Shown: piece by piece, positions 39,875 through 49,560 of the stretch | Position numbering within the stretch: the first letter of the stretch is position 1 | How the letters are laid out: each line of letters starts with the position of its first letter | From: Chitinophaga sp. SYP-B3965 | GTDB lineage: Bacteria; Bacteroidota; Bacteroidia; Chitinophagales; Chitinophagaceae | Direction of reading: 5' to 3' | Assembly: GCF_009647655.1 (NCBI RefSeq) | Contig: NZ_WJFD01000002.1 | Coordinates: 744,001 to 808,000, forward strand | Length of the DNA stretch: 64,000 bases | Made by a program: the position numbers and the translations under genes | Notes under the pieces: generated by a model | Databases searched by the model: none | Told to the model about the DNA's origin: nothing | What the model saw: only the letters and a program-made list of their open reading frames with translations

Positions 39875-41461
39875 TTAAAAATCATAATATAGCTGGCGGA
39901 AAGAACTTCGGAGTCCGAATGAGAAGATGAATTCTCGCTTCGTTTTCAGCTCATTTGTTTCCTGCCTGCCTGCTGCTGAAAGTTCCAGCCGGAGGTTATA
40001 TTTTGGATTGAGCACAAAGGCCACGGTGCCCTGTCCATAAAGGAAATCTGTTTTAATGCCCTGCCCTGTCTTATTATCATAATCCTGCAAGCGGTTCTCG
40101 TAACTTTTAAAAATATCCTGCCCATAACTTTCTGCTGCAACCGGATCAAGGCCGTATTGCGCATATGTTAACTGCCCTCTCACATACCAGCGTTTGTAAG
40201 TATAGGACGCAATGCCCAGCACTTCTTTGAAATTGGCGCCCATTGGATGTGCGAGGGATTGATTATAGTGTGCATAATTTCCCTGGCCATTACGGAAGGA
40301 GTAAGTATAAGGCCGCACGATATTCAATTCACCCTGAAGATCCAGTTTGGGAACTTTAAACAGATCGAAAGAACGGAATCCTACTTGTGTGGACCATTTA
40401 TTTCCCCACCATCCTTTCCCGCTGGTCATTTCTTTCAGTTTGAATTCATCCAGCATCAACTGTCCGTAAATGGTGGTTTTGGGAAAGAGTTTGTATTTCA
40501 CCGTCATCCCCACTAATGCATTATCTGAAGAGCCTGCGGAATATTCTGCGGGACGGAGGAAGATAATGGGGTTCATGTATGACCAGTCGAACCCTCTTTT
40601 CTTACCGGATGAATCCGTATCGGGCCAGATCACTGCGTCGAATAAACCGATGGTCAGTTTTTTGGAGGCGTTCCAGTCGAGATAATGGAATACGCCCCAT
40701 TTCTTATTATATCCCAGATCTTCGTAAGCTTGTCCAAATGATTTATCTGAAAGGTCCATGAACTGTGCCCACATGGAAGTGTATTGAAATTGCCCTAATG
40801 TGCCGGTTAGTTTCAGGTAAGGATAACTGAAACCAATGTCTGACAAGATCAATGACCGGTAGCCATCTCCGATGGAGTTGTTACCGTAACCCAGTGTAAG
40901 GTTAAGATATTTGTTAGGCGTATAAGATAAGAGTGCGTTTACATAAGAGAAATCATAACTTTTCCCGATCTGATCGTTGTACTTTATTTCTCCCTGTCCG
41001 GGAATTACTCTTCTTTTTGCAACAAAGCTATCCAGGTAAACCGGGAATACGCCCTGGTTTTCGTAGAATGAAGTTTCGAAATAGAAGTTCCTGCCGATAT
41101 TGGCCTGTATCCTTGCGCCCCGTGTATTGAGCCAGGGAGTTTTATCCCTGTTGCTTTTTCCTATCTGGAAATCCGGCAGGAAATCGATGAACACATTGTA
41201 TTCCGGCTGACGGAATTCAAACAGGTGTTCCTTGAAGAGCTTGCGGTAGAACCAGCTGCGTTTGGTGGTATCCTGCTGTGTGTACATGCTGCTGGTGTCC
41301 TCATGCAGGATAGTTTTTAGTGCTGTATGATGATTAACAGAGTCGAGATATAGTTCCCTTATGTTCTGAGCGTGATAAGGGGCAATCACTGGTAATTTTT
41401 CCTGGGCTAATGAGGAAATGGAAAGCAGCAGGGCAGTGGATATTAGGATGAATTGCTTCAT
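39875..41461 (-). CDS. RemB/Wzi-like outer-membrane beta-barrel protein, 528 aa
   Basis: Signal peptide MKQFILISTALLLSISSLAQ. The body consists of alternating-polarity beta strands ending in aromatic residues, with blocks such as TLGYGNNSIGDGYRSLILSD, PYLKLTGTLGQFQYTSMWAQ and WSYMNPIIFLRPAEYSAGSS that resemble the capsule-assembly Wzi family and the Flavobacterium gliding/adhesion protein RemB. It ends in RSSFRQLYYDF. Such proteins hold or organise surface polysaccharide in the outer membrane. It lies right after the 19-gene exopolysaccharide operon on the same strand (92-base gap), which supports a surface-polysaccharide role, but it may have its own promoter. Confidence 0.7.
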   Translation of the reverse strand: MKQFILISTALLLSISSLAQEKLPVIAPYHAQNIRELYLDSVNHHTALKTILHEDTSSMYTQQDTTKRSWFYRKLFKEHLFEFRQPEYNVFIDFLPDFQIGKSNRDKTPWLNTRGARIQANIGRNFYFETSFYENQGVFPVYLDSFVAKRRVIPGQGEIKYNDQIGKSYDFSYVNALLSYTPNKYLNLTLGYGNNSIGDGYRSLILSDIGFSYPYLKLTGTLGQFQYTSMWAQFMDLSDKSFGQAYEDLGYNKKWGVFHYLDWNASKKLTIGLFDAVIWPDTDSSGKKRGFDWSYMNPIIFLRPAEYSAGSSDNALVGMTVKYKLFPKTTIYGQLMLDEFKLKEMTSGKGWWGNKWSTQVGFRSFDLFKVPKLDLQGELNIVRPYTYSFRNGQGNYAHYNQSLAHPMGANFKEVLGIASYTYKRWYVRGQLTYAQYGLDPVAAESYGQDIFKSYENRLQDYDNKTGQGIKTDFLYGQGTVAFVLNPKYNLRLELSAAGRQETNELKTKREFIFSFGLRSSFRQLYYDF

Positions 41462-41553
41462 TCAAGATAGTTTGGTGATGGAATGGCAAAAATTGTGCCT
41501 TAGAGGGACTAACCTGGCCGGTGAAACCGGCATAGCTGTAAATTGCTGATCAC

Positions 41554-42393
41554 CTACACACTTTTTCTTTCCCGTAAAAAGCGAAAATAGATGAGCTGTA
41601 AAACCCTTTTCGGCATCGTTCTTAAAAAGATCCTGTACATTATATTCCTGATGAATACAGCGCTGGTAATAAAGTTGTCTGCTTTCATTTGCCGGAAGAA
41701 TCCATATTCGGCTTTTAAATAACCTATCCCGTGTCTTCTCCCGATCATATTGTTCCCCACTCTTGCATCCATGAGTACCTCCTGGAGATTGGCGAATTTA
41801 TAGCCCCGTTTTATCATTTGATACCAGAGGTTATAATCTTCCAGTATTTTTTTATCCCAGTATCCTCCGGCGAGCTGCGCACACTCTTTTTTATAAACGA
41901 TGGTCATGTGGTTAACCGGGCTTCTGTTCCTGCAATAAACGGTTATCTCGTCATGTTTTTCGGGTAACTGCCTGATAAGGCCAAGATCCCCGGGAACGGC
42001 TTTAAATTCTTCGATCAAAGCTCCTAAGGCATCAACTTCAGGATGGTTTTTTAAATAATTGATCTGTTTTTCAAACCTGTAAGGCCGGGCAATATCATCG
42101 GAGTCCATTCTTGCCACCCACTTGTATCTGCAATGATTTAAACCTTCATTCATTGCTTTACCCATTCCCATATTAACGGGTAACACTACCCGTTGAAATA
42201 ATAATGGGTGATCGTTTTTATACTTTGACAATAAGGTATACATTTCATCAGAGAGGGGGCCGTCTTCAACAATCACTATTTCATCCGGAAGTAATGTCTG
42301 ATGAAGGATGCTTTCAATTGCTTCTTTAAAAAAAACGATATCCTCTTTGATGTAAACTGGAATTAATACGGAAAACCTAAAATCTTCCATCAT
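41554..42393 (-). CDS. Glycosyltransferase family 2, 279 aa
   Basis: GT-A fold enzyme: FSVLIPVYIKEDIVFFKEAIESIL at the N-terminus, IVIVEDGP, then 'NMGMGKAMNEGLNHCRYKWVARMDSDD' with the DxD-type MDSDD near residue 98. The later 'KKILEDYNLWYQMIKRGYKF' block carries the ED motif of the catalytic base region. It transfers a sugar from a nucleotide donor at the cytoplasmic face. Last gene of the exopolysaccharide operon; 40 bases after fcl. Confidence 0.9.
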   Translation of the reverse strand: MMEDFRFSVLIPVYIKEDIVFFKEAIESILHQTLLPDEIVIVEDGPLSDEMYTLLSKYKNDHPLLFQRVVLPVNMGMGKAMNEGLNHCRYKWVARMDSDDIARPYRFEKQINYLKNHPEVDALGALIEEFKAVPGDLGLIRQLPEKHDEITVYCRNRSPVNHMTIVYKKECAQLAGGYWDKKILEDYNLWYQMIKRGYKFANLQEVLMDARVGNNMIGRRHGIGYLKAEYGFFRQMKADNFITSAVFIRNIMYRIFLRTMPKRVLQLIYFRFLRERKSV

Positions 42394-42433
42394 AATTTTC
42401 TCTGTTTTTTTACTTCTAATAAAGTAATCAATC

Positions 42434-43369
42434 TTACCTGGCCCAGTTATGTTTTTGTATATCCTGGTATACTTGTGTGATGCCTTCTTTCAATTCTATG
42501 GATGCTTTCCAGCCAAAGGAATGCAGCTTGGAAATATCCATTAATTTACGTGGCGTACCATCGGATTTTGTGGTGTCGAAGGAAAGTTTTCCGGTATAAC
42601 CTACAATGTCTTGTATCATATGAGCGAGGTCGCTGATACTGAGATCATGGCCTACTCCTATATTGATCAATCCGCTTTCGTTATAATTCTGCATAAGTGA
42701 GAAACAGGCGTCTGCCATATCATCTGCATGCAGGAATTCACGTTTAGGGGTGCCTGTTCCCCATACTACTACTTCCGGATGATTATTGACCTTTGCTTCA
42801 TGGATCTTCCTTAGTAAAGCAGGGAGCACATGTGAATTATTCAGATCATAATTATCGTTCGGGCCATATAAGTTGGTAGGCATTACAGAAATGAAGTTAC
42901 AGCCATATTGTGCGCGGTAGGCATCACAAAGTTTAATGCCGGCGATTTTTGCTATCGCATAAGGTTCATTGGTAGATTCCAGCAGACCGGTGAGAAGGTA
43001 TTCTTCTTTCATGGGCTGAGGAGCGAACTTTGGGTATATGCAGGAAGATCCGAGAAACATGAGTTTTTTAACACCATTCAGGTAGGAATGATGAATAACG
43101 TTGTTCTGGATCATGAGGTTCTCATAAATAAATTCTCCGCGGAAGGTATTATTGGCCATAATACCGCCCACTTTGGCCGCTGCCAGGAAAACATAATCGG
43201 GTTTTTCCTTTTCGAAGAAATCTTTTGTAGCGTCCTGATTACGGAGGTCCAGTTCTTCGGAAGTACGGGTGACGAAATTATTAAAGCCAGCTTTTTCCAG
43301 TCTGCGTTTGATAGCTGACCCTACCATGCCGCGATGGCCGGCTATGTAGATTTTATCCTGAATTTGCAT
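42434..43369 (-). CDS. fcl: GDP-L-fucose synthase, 311 aa
   Basis: Extended SDR that epimerises and reduces GDP-4-keto-6-deoxy-mannose to GDP-L-fucose. Cofactor motif GHRGMVGSA (residues 11-19), 'AAAKVGGIMANN', catalytic Ser/Cys in GSSCIYP, YxxxK in EPYAIAKIAG, and the family's NLYGPNDNYDLNNSHVLPAL block with the conserved His are all present. Full length. It follows gmd by 6 bases, so the two form a complete GDP-mannose to GDP-fucose pathway. Confidence 0.95.
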   Translation of the reverse strand: MQIQDKIYIAGHRGMVGSAIKRRLEKAGFNNFVTRTSEELDLRNQDATKDFFEKEKPDYVFLAAAKVGGIMANNTFRGEFIYENLMIQNNVIHHSYLNGVKKLMFLGSSCIYPKFAPQPMKEEYLLTGLLESTNEPYAIAKIAGIKLCDAYRAQYGCNFISVMPTNLYGPNDNYDLNNSHVLPALLRKIHEAKVNNHPEVVVWGTGTPKREFLHADDMADACFSLMQNYNESGLINIGVGHDLSISDLAHMIQDIVGYTGKLSFDTTKSDGTPRKLMDISKLHSFGWKASIELKEGITQVYQDIQKHNWAR

Positions 43370-43375
43370 GATGAT

Positions 43376-44488
43376 CTATTCAAACTGGTTTAATACTTTG
43401 TATCCTGCGTCCTTCAATAATTTTTCTCTTTGGAAGTGGTCTACGTCTGCTGCAACCATTTCTTTTACGAGTGCGGGCAGATCATATTGAGGTTCCCATC
43501 CCAGTTTGGTCTTAGCTTTGGTAGGATCTCCTATCAGCAGTTCAACTTCTGTTGGTCTGAAATAACGGGGATCGATGGATACTATTTCTTTGCCTGTTTC
43601 CAGTTGATAATCAGGATTGCTGCAGCTTTTCACGTATCCTTTTTCTTCTATCCCTGCACCTTTAAATTCCAGTTCAATGCCTAATTCCCTGAAGGCCATC
43701 AGGATGAAATCCCTTACGGTAGTGGTAATGCCGGTTGCGATCACAAAATCTTCTGGTTTTTCCTGCTGCAGGATACGCCACATGGCCTCTACATAATCTT
43801 TGGCATGGCCCCAGTCCCTTTTTGCATCGAGATTACCCATGTAGAGTTTATCCTGCAAGCCCAGTGCGATCTTTGCAGTGGCGCGGGTGATCTTGCGGGT
43901 CACAAAGGTTTCGCCGCGGAGGGGACTTTCGTGGTTAAAGAGGATACCATTGCAGGCAAACATATCATAAGCTTCCCTGTAGTTAACGGTGATCCAGAAC
44001 GCATACATTTTTGCAACTGCATATGGCGACCTTGGATAAAAAGGTGTTCTTTCTGACTGTGGCACTTCCTGTACGAGACCGTATAATTCCGAAGTGGATG
44101 CCTGATAGATCTTTGTTTTTTTGGTTAAGCCCAATAAGCGAACCGCTTCCAGGATCCGGAGGGTACCGATGCCATCAGCGTCTGCGGTATATTCAGGTGC
44201 TTCAAAGCTTACCTGCACGTGGCTCATGGCCCCGAGGTTGTATATTTCGTCCGGCTGTACTTCCTGAATGATCCGGATCAGATTGGTGGAATCTGTTAAG
44301 TCCCCATAATGGAGCTTAAACCTTACATTCTTTTCATGGGGATCCTGATATATGTGATCAATACGGCTGGTATTGAATAAGGAACTTCTTCTTTTTATCC
44401 CGTGGACCTCATAGTTTTTCGACAACAATAAGTCAGACAAATAAGCTCCATCTTGTCCAGTTATTCCAGTAATGAGGGCCTTTTTCAT
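43376..44488 (-). CDS. gmd: GDP-mannose 4,6-dehydratase, 370 aa
   Basis: Extended SDR converting GDP-mannose to GDP-4-keto-6-deoxy-mannose. TGITGQDGAYLSDLLLSKNYEV (cofactor motif at residues 7-14), 'NLGAMSHVQVSFEAPEYTADADG', 'YQASTSELYGLVQEVPQSE' (catalytic Thr/Ser-Glu), and PRSPYAVAKMYAFW with the YxxxK pair are clear, as is 'ESPLRGETFVTRKITRA'. A longer frame starts at 44545, but ATG 44488 directly precedes the first Rossmann strand. Its product may feed fucose (fcl) and, potentially, other 6-deoxy sugars made by the two DegT-fold enzymes of the operon. Confidence 0.95.
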   Translation of the reverse strand: MKKALITGITGQDGAYLSDLLLSKNYEVHGIKRRSSLFNTSRIDHIYQDPHEKNVRFKLHYGDLTDSTNLIRIIQEVQPDEIYNLGAMSHVQVSFEAPEYTADADGIGTLRILEAVRLLGLTKKTKIYQASTSELYGLVQEVPQSERTPFYPRSPYAVAKMYAFWITVNYREAYDMFACNGILFNHESPLRGETFVTRKITRATAKIALGLQDKLYMGNLDAKRDWGHAKDYVEAMWRILQQEKPEDFVIATGITTTVRDFILMAFRELGIELEFKGAGIEEKGYVKSCSNPDYQLETGKEIVSIDPRYFRPTEVELLIGDPTKAKTKLGWEPQYDLPALVKEMVAADVDHFQREKLLKDAGYKVLNQFE

Positions 44489-44563
44489 TAGTTTATTTTT
44501 TCTTGTATTGTTAATGAAAGTTGCTGCTTTCAAAGCATTTTGCAAATATATGCCTATTTCTGA

Positions 44564-45676
44564 TTAATGTGTTTGCAGGCTGGCATATACTGCAGCGTAT
44601 GATGATGCCATTTTTGAAGCACTTAAATGATCCTTCACGATATTAACACCTGCCTGCCTCATCTCCTCTTTTTCTTTGGTAAGGATGTTGCGCAGGCAAT
44701 TGTATGTTTCGTTTATGTTATACACCGGGGCTAATAAACCGGCTGTTTGGTTAAACGCAAGGATCTCTTTGTGCGGTTCAATATCAGAGAGGATCACGGG
44801 TACGCCGAGTGCCAGGGATTCCAGCACAGAGGTGGGTAATCCTTCTGCTTTTGAGGTGGCGATATAAAATTCGCTGGCGTTGAGATAAGGTTTGGTATCG
44901 GACACTTTTCCCACAAAGCGGATATTGGCAGCATTCCCTGCTATCCTTTCACATTCTTCTTTGAGGTCACCATTTCCTACCATGATCAGGCAGACGTCTT
45001 TGTTCTGTAATTTCAAGAAGGCTTCTATGGTTACCTGTGGCAGTTTGCGATCGGTGAGTGTACCTATGAAACAAAACACGGTCTTATAATCCTGTACGCC
45101 CAGGCTGATCTTGGCTTGTGTGATCTCCTGCTGAGTGGGGGGAATAAAGTACTGGAGGTCTATTCCATTATTGATAACGGAGATATGCTTCAATCCTTTT
45201 TCCTTCATTTTAACGGCTACTGCATTGGAGCAGGTAACGGGCTGATCGAACCGTTTTAAAGACAGGGTAGTTAAAGCTGCCATAGCCCCTCCTTTCAGCT
45301 TCCCGTACGTCATGGCGTAATCAAAGTAGGGATAGTTTTGCAGGGAGGTTACTTTTTTATATCCTTTGAGAAAGAACCCTGCCAGGATATCTGCTCTGAA
45401 ACCGTTGGTATGTATGATGTCCGGGGAGAGCTCCTGCACTGTTTTCTTCAAGGTGGAGATCATTTTTCCGGAGAGGATCTGGTGCCGGGCATCGAGTGTG
45501 ATCACTTTCAGATCCAGGTCCAGGAAATCCTGCTTACGGGAACCGGCTCCTTCTGCTGATAAAGTAAGGATAGTTACCCGGTGTGTATTTTTATCGAGGT
45601 ATTTTACCAGGTTGAACAGGATATTTACGGGTCCTGATCGTTGCAAGGTAGATATGATATATACGATGTGTGTCAT
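44564..45676 (-). CDS. Glycosyltransferase family 4 (GT-B), 370 aa
   Basis: N-terminal domain with HIVYIISTLQRSGPVNILFNLVKYL and 'DIIHTNGFRADILAGFF', C-terminal domain with CFIGTLTDRKLPQVTIEAFLKL and the donor-binding EGLPTSVLESLALGVPVILSD (E-x7-E retaining motif). A retaining transferase adding one sugar to the repeat unit. Its first base overlaps the epimerase stop codon, so it is translationally coupled. Acceptor and sugar are unknown. Confidence 0.9.
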   Translation of the reverse strand: MTHIVYIISTLQRSGPVNILFNLVKYLDKNTHRVTILTLSAEGAGSRKQDFLDLDLKVITLDARHQILSGKMISTLKKTVQELSPDIIHTNGFRADILAGFFLKGYKKVTSLQNYPYFDYAMTYGKLKGGAMAALTTLSLKRFDQPVTCSNAVAVKMKEKGLKHISVINNGIDLQYFIPPTQQEITQAKISLGVQDYKTVFCFIGTLTDRKLPQVTIEAFLKLQNKDVCLIMVGNGDLKEECERIAGNAANIRFVGKVSDTKPYLNASEFYIATSKAEGLPTSVLESLALGVPVILSDIEPHKEILAFNQTAGLLAPVYNINETYNCLRNILTKEKEEMRQAGVNIVKDHLSASKMASSYAAVYASLQTH

Positions 45677-46626
45677 TAAGGTTTCTTTTTATAATGAGTT
45701 TTATGCCATTCCCAGATCCGCTCTACGCCTGTTTCAAAAGAGATGGCCGGCTTCCAGCCGAGGGCTTCTATTTTTGAGCAGTCCAGCACATTATAAGGCA
45801 CGTCAAAGTCGCGTGCGGGGAGTATGTTTATTTTCATTTTCTCCACGGTTTCATGTTCATTCCCGGAGATCTTTCTGATGGTGTCAATGACATCAAAATT
45901 AGATTTCCCTATGCCGGACCCGATGTTATAGATATGATTTACGTTCCTGTCTTTTTCTATTACACAGAGGATACCGCTTACGAGGTCGTCAATATAAATA
46001 TAATCCCTAACAGTTCCATTCAATCCATAGATATCCAGGGGTACTTCGTTCATAATAGCCCCGATGGCCGTTGCTATAAATCCCTGGCCCCTGAAAGGCT
46101 CCTGTAATTCTCCGAATGGGTTGGAGGGCCTTACGATGCTGGTAGGGAGTTTATACATTTCCGAATAGAAATTAGCATACTTCTCTATGGCCAGTTTAGT
46201 GATACCATAGGGAGAAATGGGATGTGTTTCTTCGGATTCTTTTATAGGGGTAGTGTGTTTAACCTTTCCATAAATGGTACCACCGGAAGAAATGTAAATA
46301 AGCTTCCTGATGTTCTTCCTGATCAAAACAGAAAAAATGGAGATGGCCAGGGGCAGATTCTCCTGAATGTCTTTGATAGGATTTTCAAAAGAGGTTTTAG
46401 GGATTGAATTATAGGCGAGGTAAATCACTGTATCGTTAGCCTGTATAATATTTTCCAGGAATGTGGTATCATTGGAATCGCCCTGCATATAAGAGTAATG
46501 CTTATGCCGGATAAAATCATCCTGCGCTCTTCTGCCAATAGCTATTACTTCCTCTCCCAGGGACAAAAGCTTTTCAGATAAATGCTTCCCAATAAATCCG
46601 GATCCTCCTATAACAATATAACGCAT
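45676..46626 (-). CDS. NAD-dependent epimerase/dehydratase (GalE-like), 316 aa
   Basis: Extended SDR: GGSGFIGKHLSEKL (residues 7-20), YISSGGTIYG catalytic Ser region and SPYGITKLAIEKY with YxxxK. 'IVRPSNPFGELQEPFRGQGF' and 'NHIYNIGSGIGKSNFDVI' are typical of UDP-glucose/UDP-N-acetylglucosamine 4-epimerases. Could epimerise a UDP-HexNAc or produce a keto-sugar intermediate. Starts 2 bases after the preceding GT2 stop. Confidence 0.85.
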   Translation of the reverse strand: MRYIVIGGSGFIGKHLSEKLLSLGEEVIAIGRRAQDDFIRHKHYSYMQGDSNDTTFLENIIQANDTVIYLAYNSIPKTSFENPIKDIQENLPLAISIFSVLIRKNIRKLIYISSGGTIYGKVKHTTPIKESEETHPISPYGITKLAIEKYANFYSEMYKLPTSIVRPSNPFGELQEPFRGQGFIATAIGAIMNEVPLDIYGLNGTVRDYIYIDDLVSGILCVIEKDRNVNHIYNIGSGIGKSNFDVIDTIRKISGNEHETVEKMKINILPARDFDVPYNVLDCSKIEALGWKPAISFETGVERIWEWHKTHYKKKP

Positions 46627-46628
46627 TA

Positions 46629-47525
46629 CTATTTTTGTATGGTGAACAGAAATTTCTTTATTAGTTTTCGAATGACCTTATTGGCTTTCATTTTATAATT
46701 AATGAATTCGAAACTTCCCTGAAGTTTTTCCATCCCGGTTAGTTTCCCGAGGCGGTAGTTTAACAACCGGATATTCCTTTGCACTAATTTATTGCTGCTG
46801 AGTTCCGGGTATTTCTCCAGTGTAACCTGCCAGAGGTCCATGGTGCTTTTCACCAGGTTCAGTTGATCATGGCTGTAGTTGCCTGCATGTATGGAGGCAA
46901 TATAAAGTGATCTGTGAAGATATTTTACCTTCATGGAAGGATTTTTATAGAACAACCAAACCCAGCAGAACTTATCGTCTGCCCCGTGATATTTCAGCGG
47001 AACGGGGAACCCTGTTTTTTCTATACGTTCTTTTTTAACGATCACCTGACCGGGGGAACGAATGAAATCATCCAGTATTAAAGACCGGAGGGATAATGGG
47101 GGCGGGATGTAATAGATAGTATGTTCTACGCCGCTATCGAATTTAAATTTCCCGTTATACAGCAGGAAATCGAATGTTTGCAAAAATCCGGCCGTTATAT
47201 ATTTAAAGAAGTTAATGTCCAGTAGATCGTCCTGGTCAATAAATAAGAGGTGTTCCTGATTGCTCAGGCGGATGCCTTCGTTCCTTGTAGCGGCCACCCC
47301 TTTATTTTCACTGTTCTTTTCTACCTGAAAAGTTATATCGGGGTGCTGATATGCATGAATGATCTCTTGTATCTGTGTGATACCGGATTCCATGGAATCG
47401 ATGAGGATGATCACCTGGATGGGATACCCGGGCTGATGTAAAGTGGCGCTGTCAGTAATGGAACTGATCAGCTCATTGATATGTGACTCCCCTCTGAAAA
47501 AAGGGATTATAACCGATAAGCCCAT
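46629..47525 (-). CDS. Glycosyltransferase family 2, 298 aa
   Basis: GT-A fold: LSVIIPFFRGESHINELISS, a 'NSENKGVAATRNEGIRLS' loop and LLFIDQDDLLD with the DxD-like IDQDD. 'KYHGADDKFCWVWLFYKNPSMK' forms the catalytic-base region. The C-terminus ends in a basic amphipathic helix (KANKVIRKLIKKFLF) that may attach it to the membrane. Overlaps the Wzy-like gene by 19 bases. Confidence 0.88.
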   Translation of the reverse strand: MGLSVIIPFFRGESHINELISSITDSATLHQPGYPIQVIILIDSMESGITQIQEIIHAYQHPDITFQVEKNSENKGVAATRNEGIRLSNQEHLLFIDQDDLLDINFFKYITAGFLQTFDFLLYNGKFKFDSGVEHTIYYIPPPLSLRSLILDDFIRSPGQVIVKKERIEKTGFPVPLKYHGADDKFCWVWLFYKNPSMKVKYLHRSLYIASIHAGNYSHDQLNLVKSTMDLWQVTLEKYPELSSNKLVQRNIRLLNYRLGKLTGMEKLQGSFEFINYKMKANKVIRKLIKKFLFTIQK

Positions 47526-48826
47526 TTTTTAGAAGGATAGTAAAATAGTGATGTAATGAATAAGTTAAAAACGATGATCATTATTAGAACGATAACCAGA
47601 TTATTAATATATGTTATGAATAAGGTCATGTCTGCTTCTATTGCATTGCATTTCAGCAGCAGGTAAACGCAGGCAAATTTAAAATAACTATTATTAATTG
47701 TCATCCGGGGCATGAAAAACCGGATGAAGGAAACGAGCAGGCCGAGGAAAAAGGAATAAATGATGCTGCCGGCAAAGCCAAAGTACAGCAGGCCAAAAAC
47801 GTTATGCCGCATGTTGGCGCCCTGGATCAGGTCTGAATCATGATGATACTTGTAGAAATAAACACCGGGATATTCCTGGAAACTGGCCCAGTCCATGATC
47901 CTGAAAAAGCCGAGGAAGTCGTTAGACATCATCAGCCAGCCATTTTGAATGGGTTTGTATGTATAGATAACGTCATTGGGGTAAGTGTACCAGTATACAT
48001 CTCCAGATGCAACAAAACGGTAGATGAGGGATATTACGGGAGAACCTGCATCTGTTTGCGACAGGGACTGGACGGTAATGATGAGGAGTACGAAGAACAG
48101 GGCCCCGGGAATTATCACGAACCTGAACCTTTTCCATATGCTGGTGACCAGGGGAATTTGCCTGTTGATATAGTAATAGCAAAAGATCGTGTATGCAACG
48201 ATCAGTATGGATGATTTACTGCCTGATAAAACGAGGGTAGCAAAATAAAAGCAGAAGCCAAAGGTGTAAAAGAGATAACTCCGAAAGTTCTTCGTGATCT
48301 TTTTTTCCGCTACTTTTTCAAAAAGTGAATAGAACAGGAAAACGGGCAATACATCCAGGATGCGGGAAAATATACCGAAACCACTGCCGCCTGTATAGTA
48401 TTCCAGCCGGGAATCATACAAGAGGGGAATACCTTTGGCATAATAAACATAGAGCTGGATGCCGGCATATAATAATGTGATGGCAATCAGGTTGGCATTA
48501 TTAATGGGTGGCAGGCTCACAGTTGCGGGAGGCATTTTGATCCGGGTATTCTCAAATTTGCTGAGGGACAGCATGCCCACCGTGAATGCTCCCTGGGTGA
48601 GCAGGTAACTCAGGAAATAATAAGGTTTGATAGCGCCTGTAAAGAACATGAGCACTACATCTGCAAACCCGAACAAAGAAAAGAGGATGGACCAGAATAA
48701 GGGGTCAATAACGGTATGTACTACTTTCCTGAAGAGGAAGTAATAGAAGATACCAAGGAAGATGAAAATGGCAAAGTATGCACTTATATTATCTATTAGC
48801 AGATCAAGAAAGTCATAATTATTCAT
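47507..48826 (-). CDS. Wzy/EpsG-like polysaccharide polymerase, 439 aa
   Basis: Polytopic inner-membrane protein with roughly 10-12 hydrophobic helices and long periplasmic loops ('QSLSQTDAGSPVISLIYRFVASGDVYWYTYPNDV' between helices 7 and 8). The loop with RFVASGDVYWY and 'RHNVFGLLYFGFAGSIIYSFFLG' is in the style of O-antigen polymerases. Its place among glycosyltransferases next to a flippase supports the assignment; sequence of Wzy proteins is too variable for certainty. Overlaps the GT2 genes on both sides by 19 and 4 bases. Confidence 0.75.
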   Translation of the reverse strand: MNNYDFLDLLIDNISAYFAIFIFLGIFYYFLFRKVVHTVIDPLFWSILFSLFGFADVVLMFFTGAIKPYYFLSYLLTQGAFTVGMLSLSKFENTRIKMPPATVSLPPINNANLIAITLLYAGIQLYVYYAKGIPLLYDSRLEYYTGGSGFGIFSRILDVLPVFLFYSLFEKVAEKKITKNFRSYLFYTFGFCFYFATLVLSGSKSSILIVAYTIFCYYYINRQIPLVTSIWKRFRFVIIPGALFFVLLIITVQSLSQTDAGSPVISLIYRFVASGDVYWYTYPNDVIYTYKPIQNGWLMMSNDFLGFFRIMDWASFQEYPGVYFYKYHHDSDLIQGANMRHNVFGLLYFGFAGSIIYSFFLGLLVSFIRFFMPRMTINNSYFKFACVYLLLKCNAIEADMTLFITYINNLVIVLIMIIVFNLFITSLFYYPSKKWAYRL

Positions 48827-49548
48827 TTACTTATGATCTTTTTAATGAATGTTCTCAGCCTGGCATACAAAACCACATACCAGGGGAAGCTCCTTTTTAA
48901 GAAGGACATCCTATCCTGAAGATAGGCCTTATCCGGGCTTATGGCAGAACTTCCTTCATCATTATACAGGCAGACTGTAACGGGGATATATTGAAACCGG
49001 TATTGTTTGTTTGCTTTCAGTTCCAGGTTCAATACATAATCTGCCAGGTATTTGTATTTCAGGTCATACTTAAACTGCTTAAAGATGGCTGCCGGGTAGA
49101 AGATAGCCTGATGGGATATGTTCCTCAAACAAAATTTCCAGTCGTTGAATTCGCCATCGTACACCCGGTTGGTTTTTTTGAAAAGCACGTTCCCATAAAA
49201 AATGGTATCCTTTTCATAGGCGGCTGTTATTGCCCTGCTCACTTCTTCCAGAACATTGTTGTTCATGAACACATCGTCCGCACCAATAAAATATACATAA
49301 TCTCCAGTGATCTTATCCAGGGCTTTGTTCATGGCATCATAAATACCTTTGTCTGCCTCACTTACCCAATAACTGATCCCTGACTGGTATTGCTTAATGA
49401 TATCAACGGTATTATCCCTGGACTGCCCATCGATAATAATGTACTGTATATTGGGATATGTTTGATCAACTACACTTTTGATGGTTTCTTCCAGTGTAGC
49501 CGCGCCATTATACACAACGGTTATTATCGTAATTAAGGGTGACTGCAT
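48823..49548 (-). CDS. Glycosyltransferase family 2 (WcaA-like), 241 aa
   Basis: LITIITVVYNGAATLEETIKSV, IIIDGQSRDNTVDIIKQY and GDYVYFIGADDVF show the GT2 nucleotide-sugar site with DxD-type ADD. 'SEADKGIYDAMNKALDKI' is the acceptor-loop block found in WcaA/PgaC-like short GT2 enzymes, and 'CLRNISHQAIFYP' the later His motif. It is the shortest glycosyltransferase of the operon and overlaps the polymerase gene by ATGA. Confidence 0.9.
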   Translation of the reverse strand: MQSPLITIITVVYNGAATLEETIKSVVDQTYPNIQYIIIDGQSRDNTVDIIKQYQSGISYWVSEADKGIYDAMNKALDKITGDYVYFIGADDVFMNNNVLEEVSRAITAAYEKDTIFYGNVLFKKTNRVYDGEFNDWKFCLRNISHQAIFYPAAIFKQFKYDLKYKYLADYVLNLELKANKQYRFQYIPVTVCLYNDEGSSAISPDKAYLQDRMSFLKRSFPWYVVLYARLRTFIKKIISK

Positions 49549-49560
49549 ATTTATGCCGGC

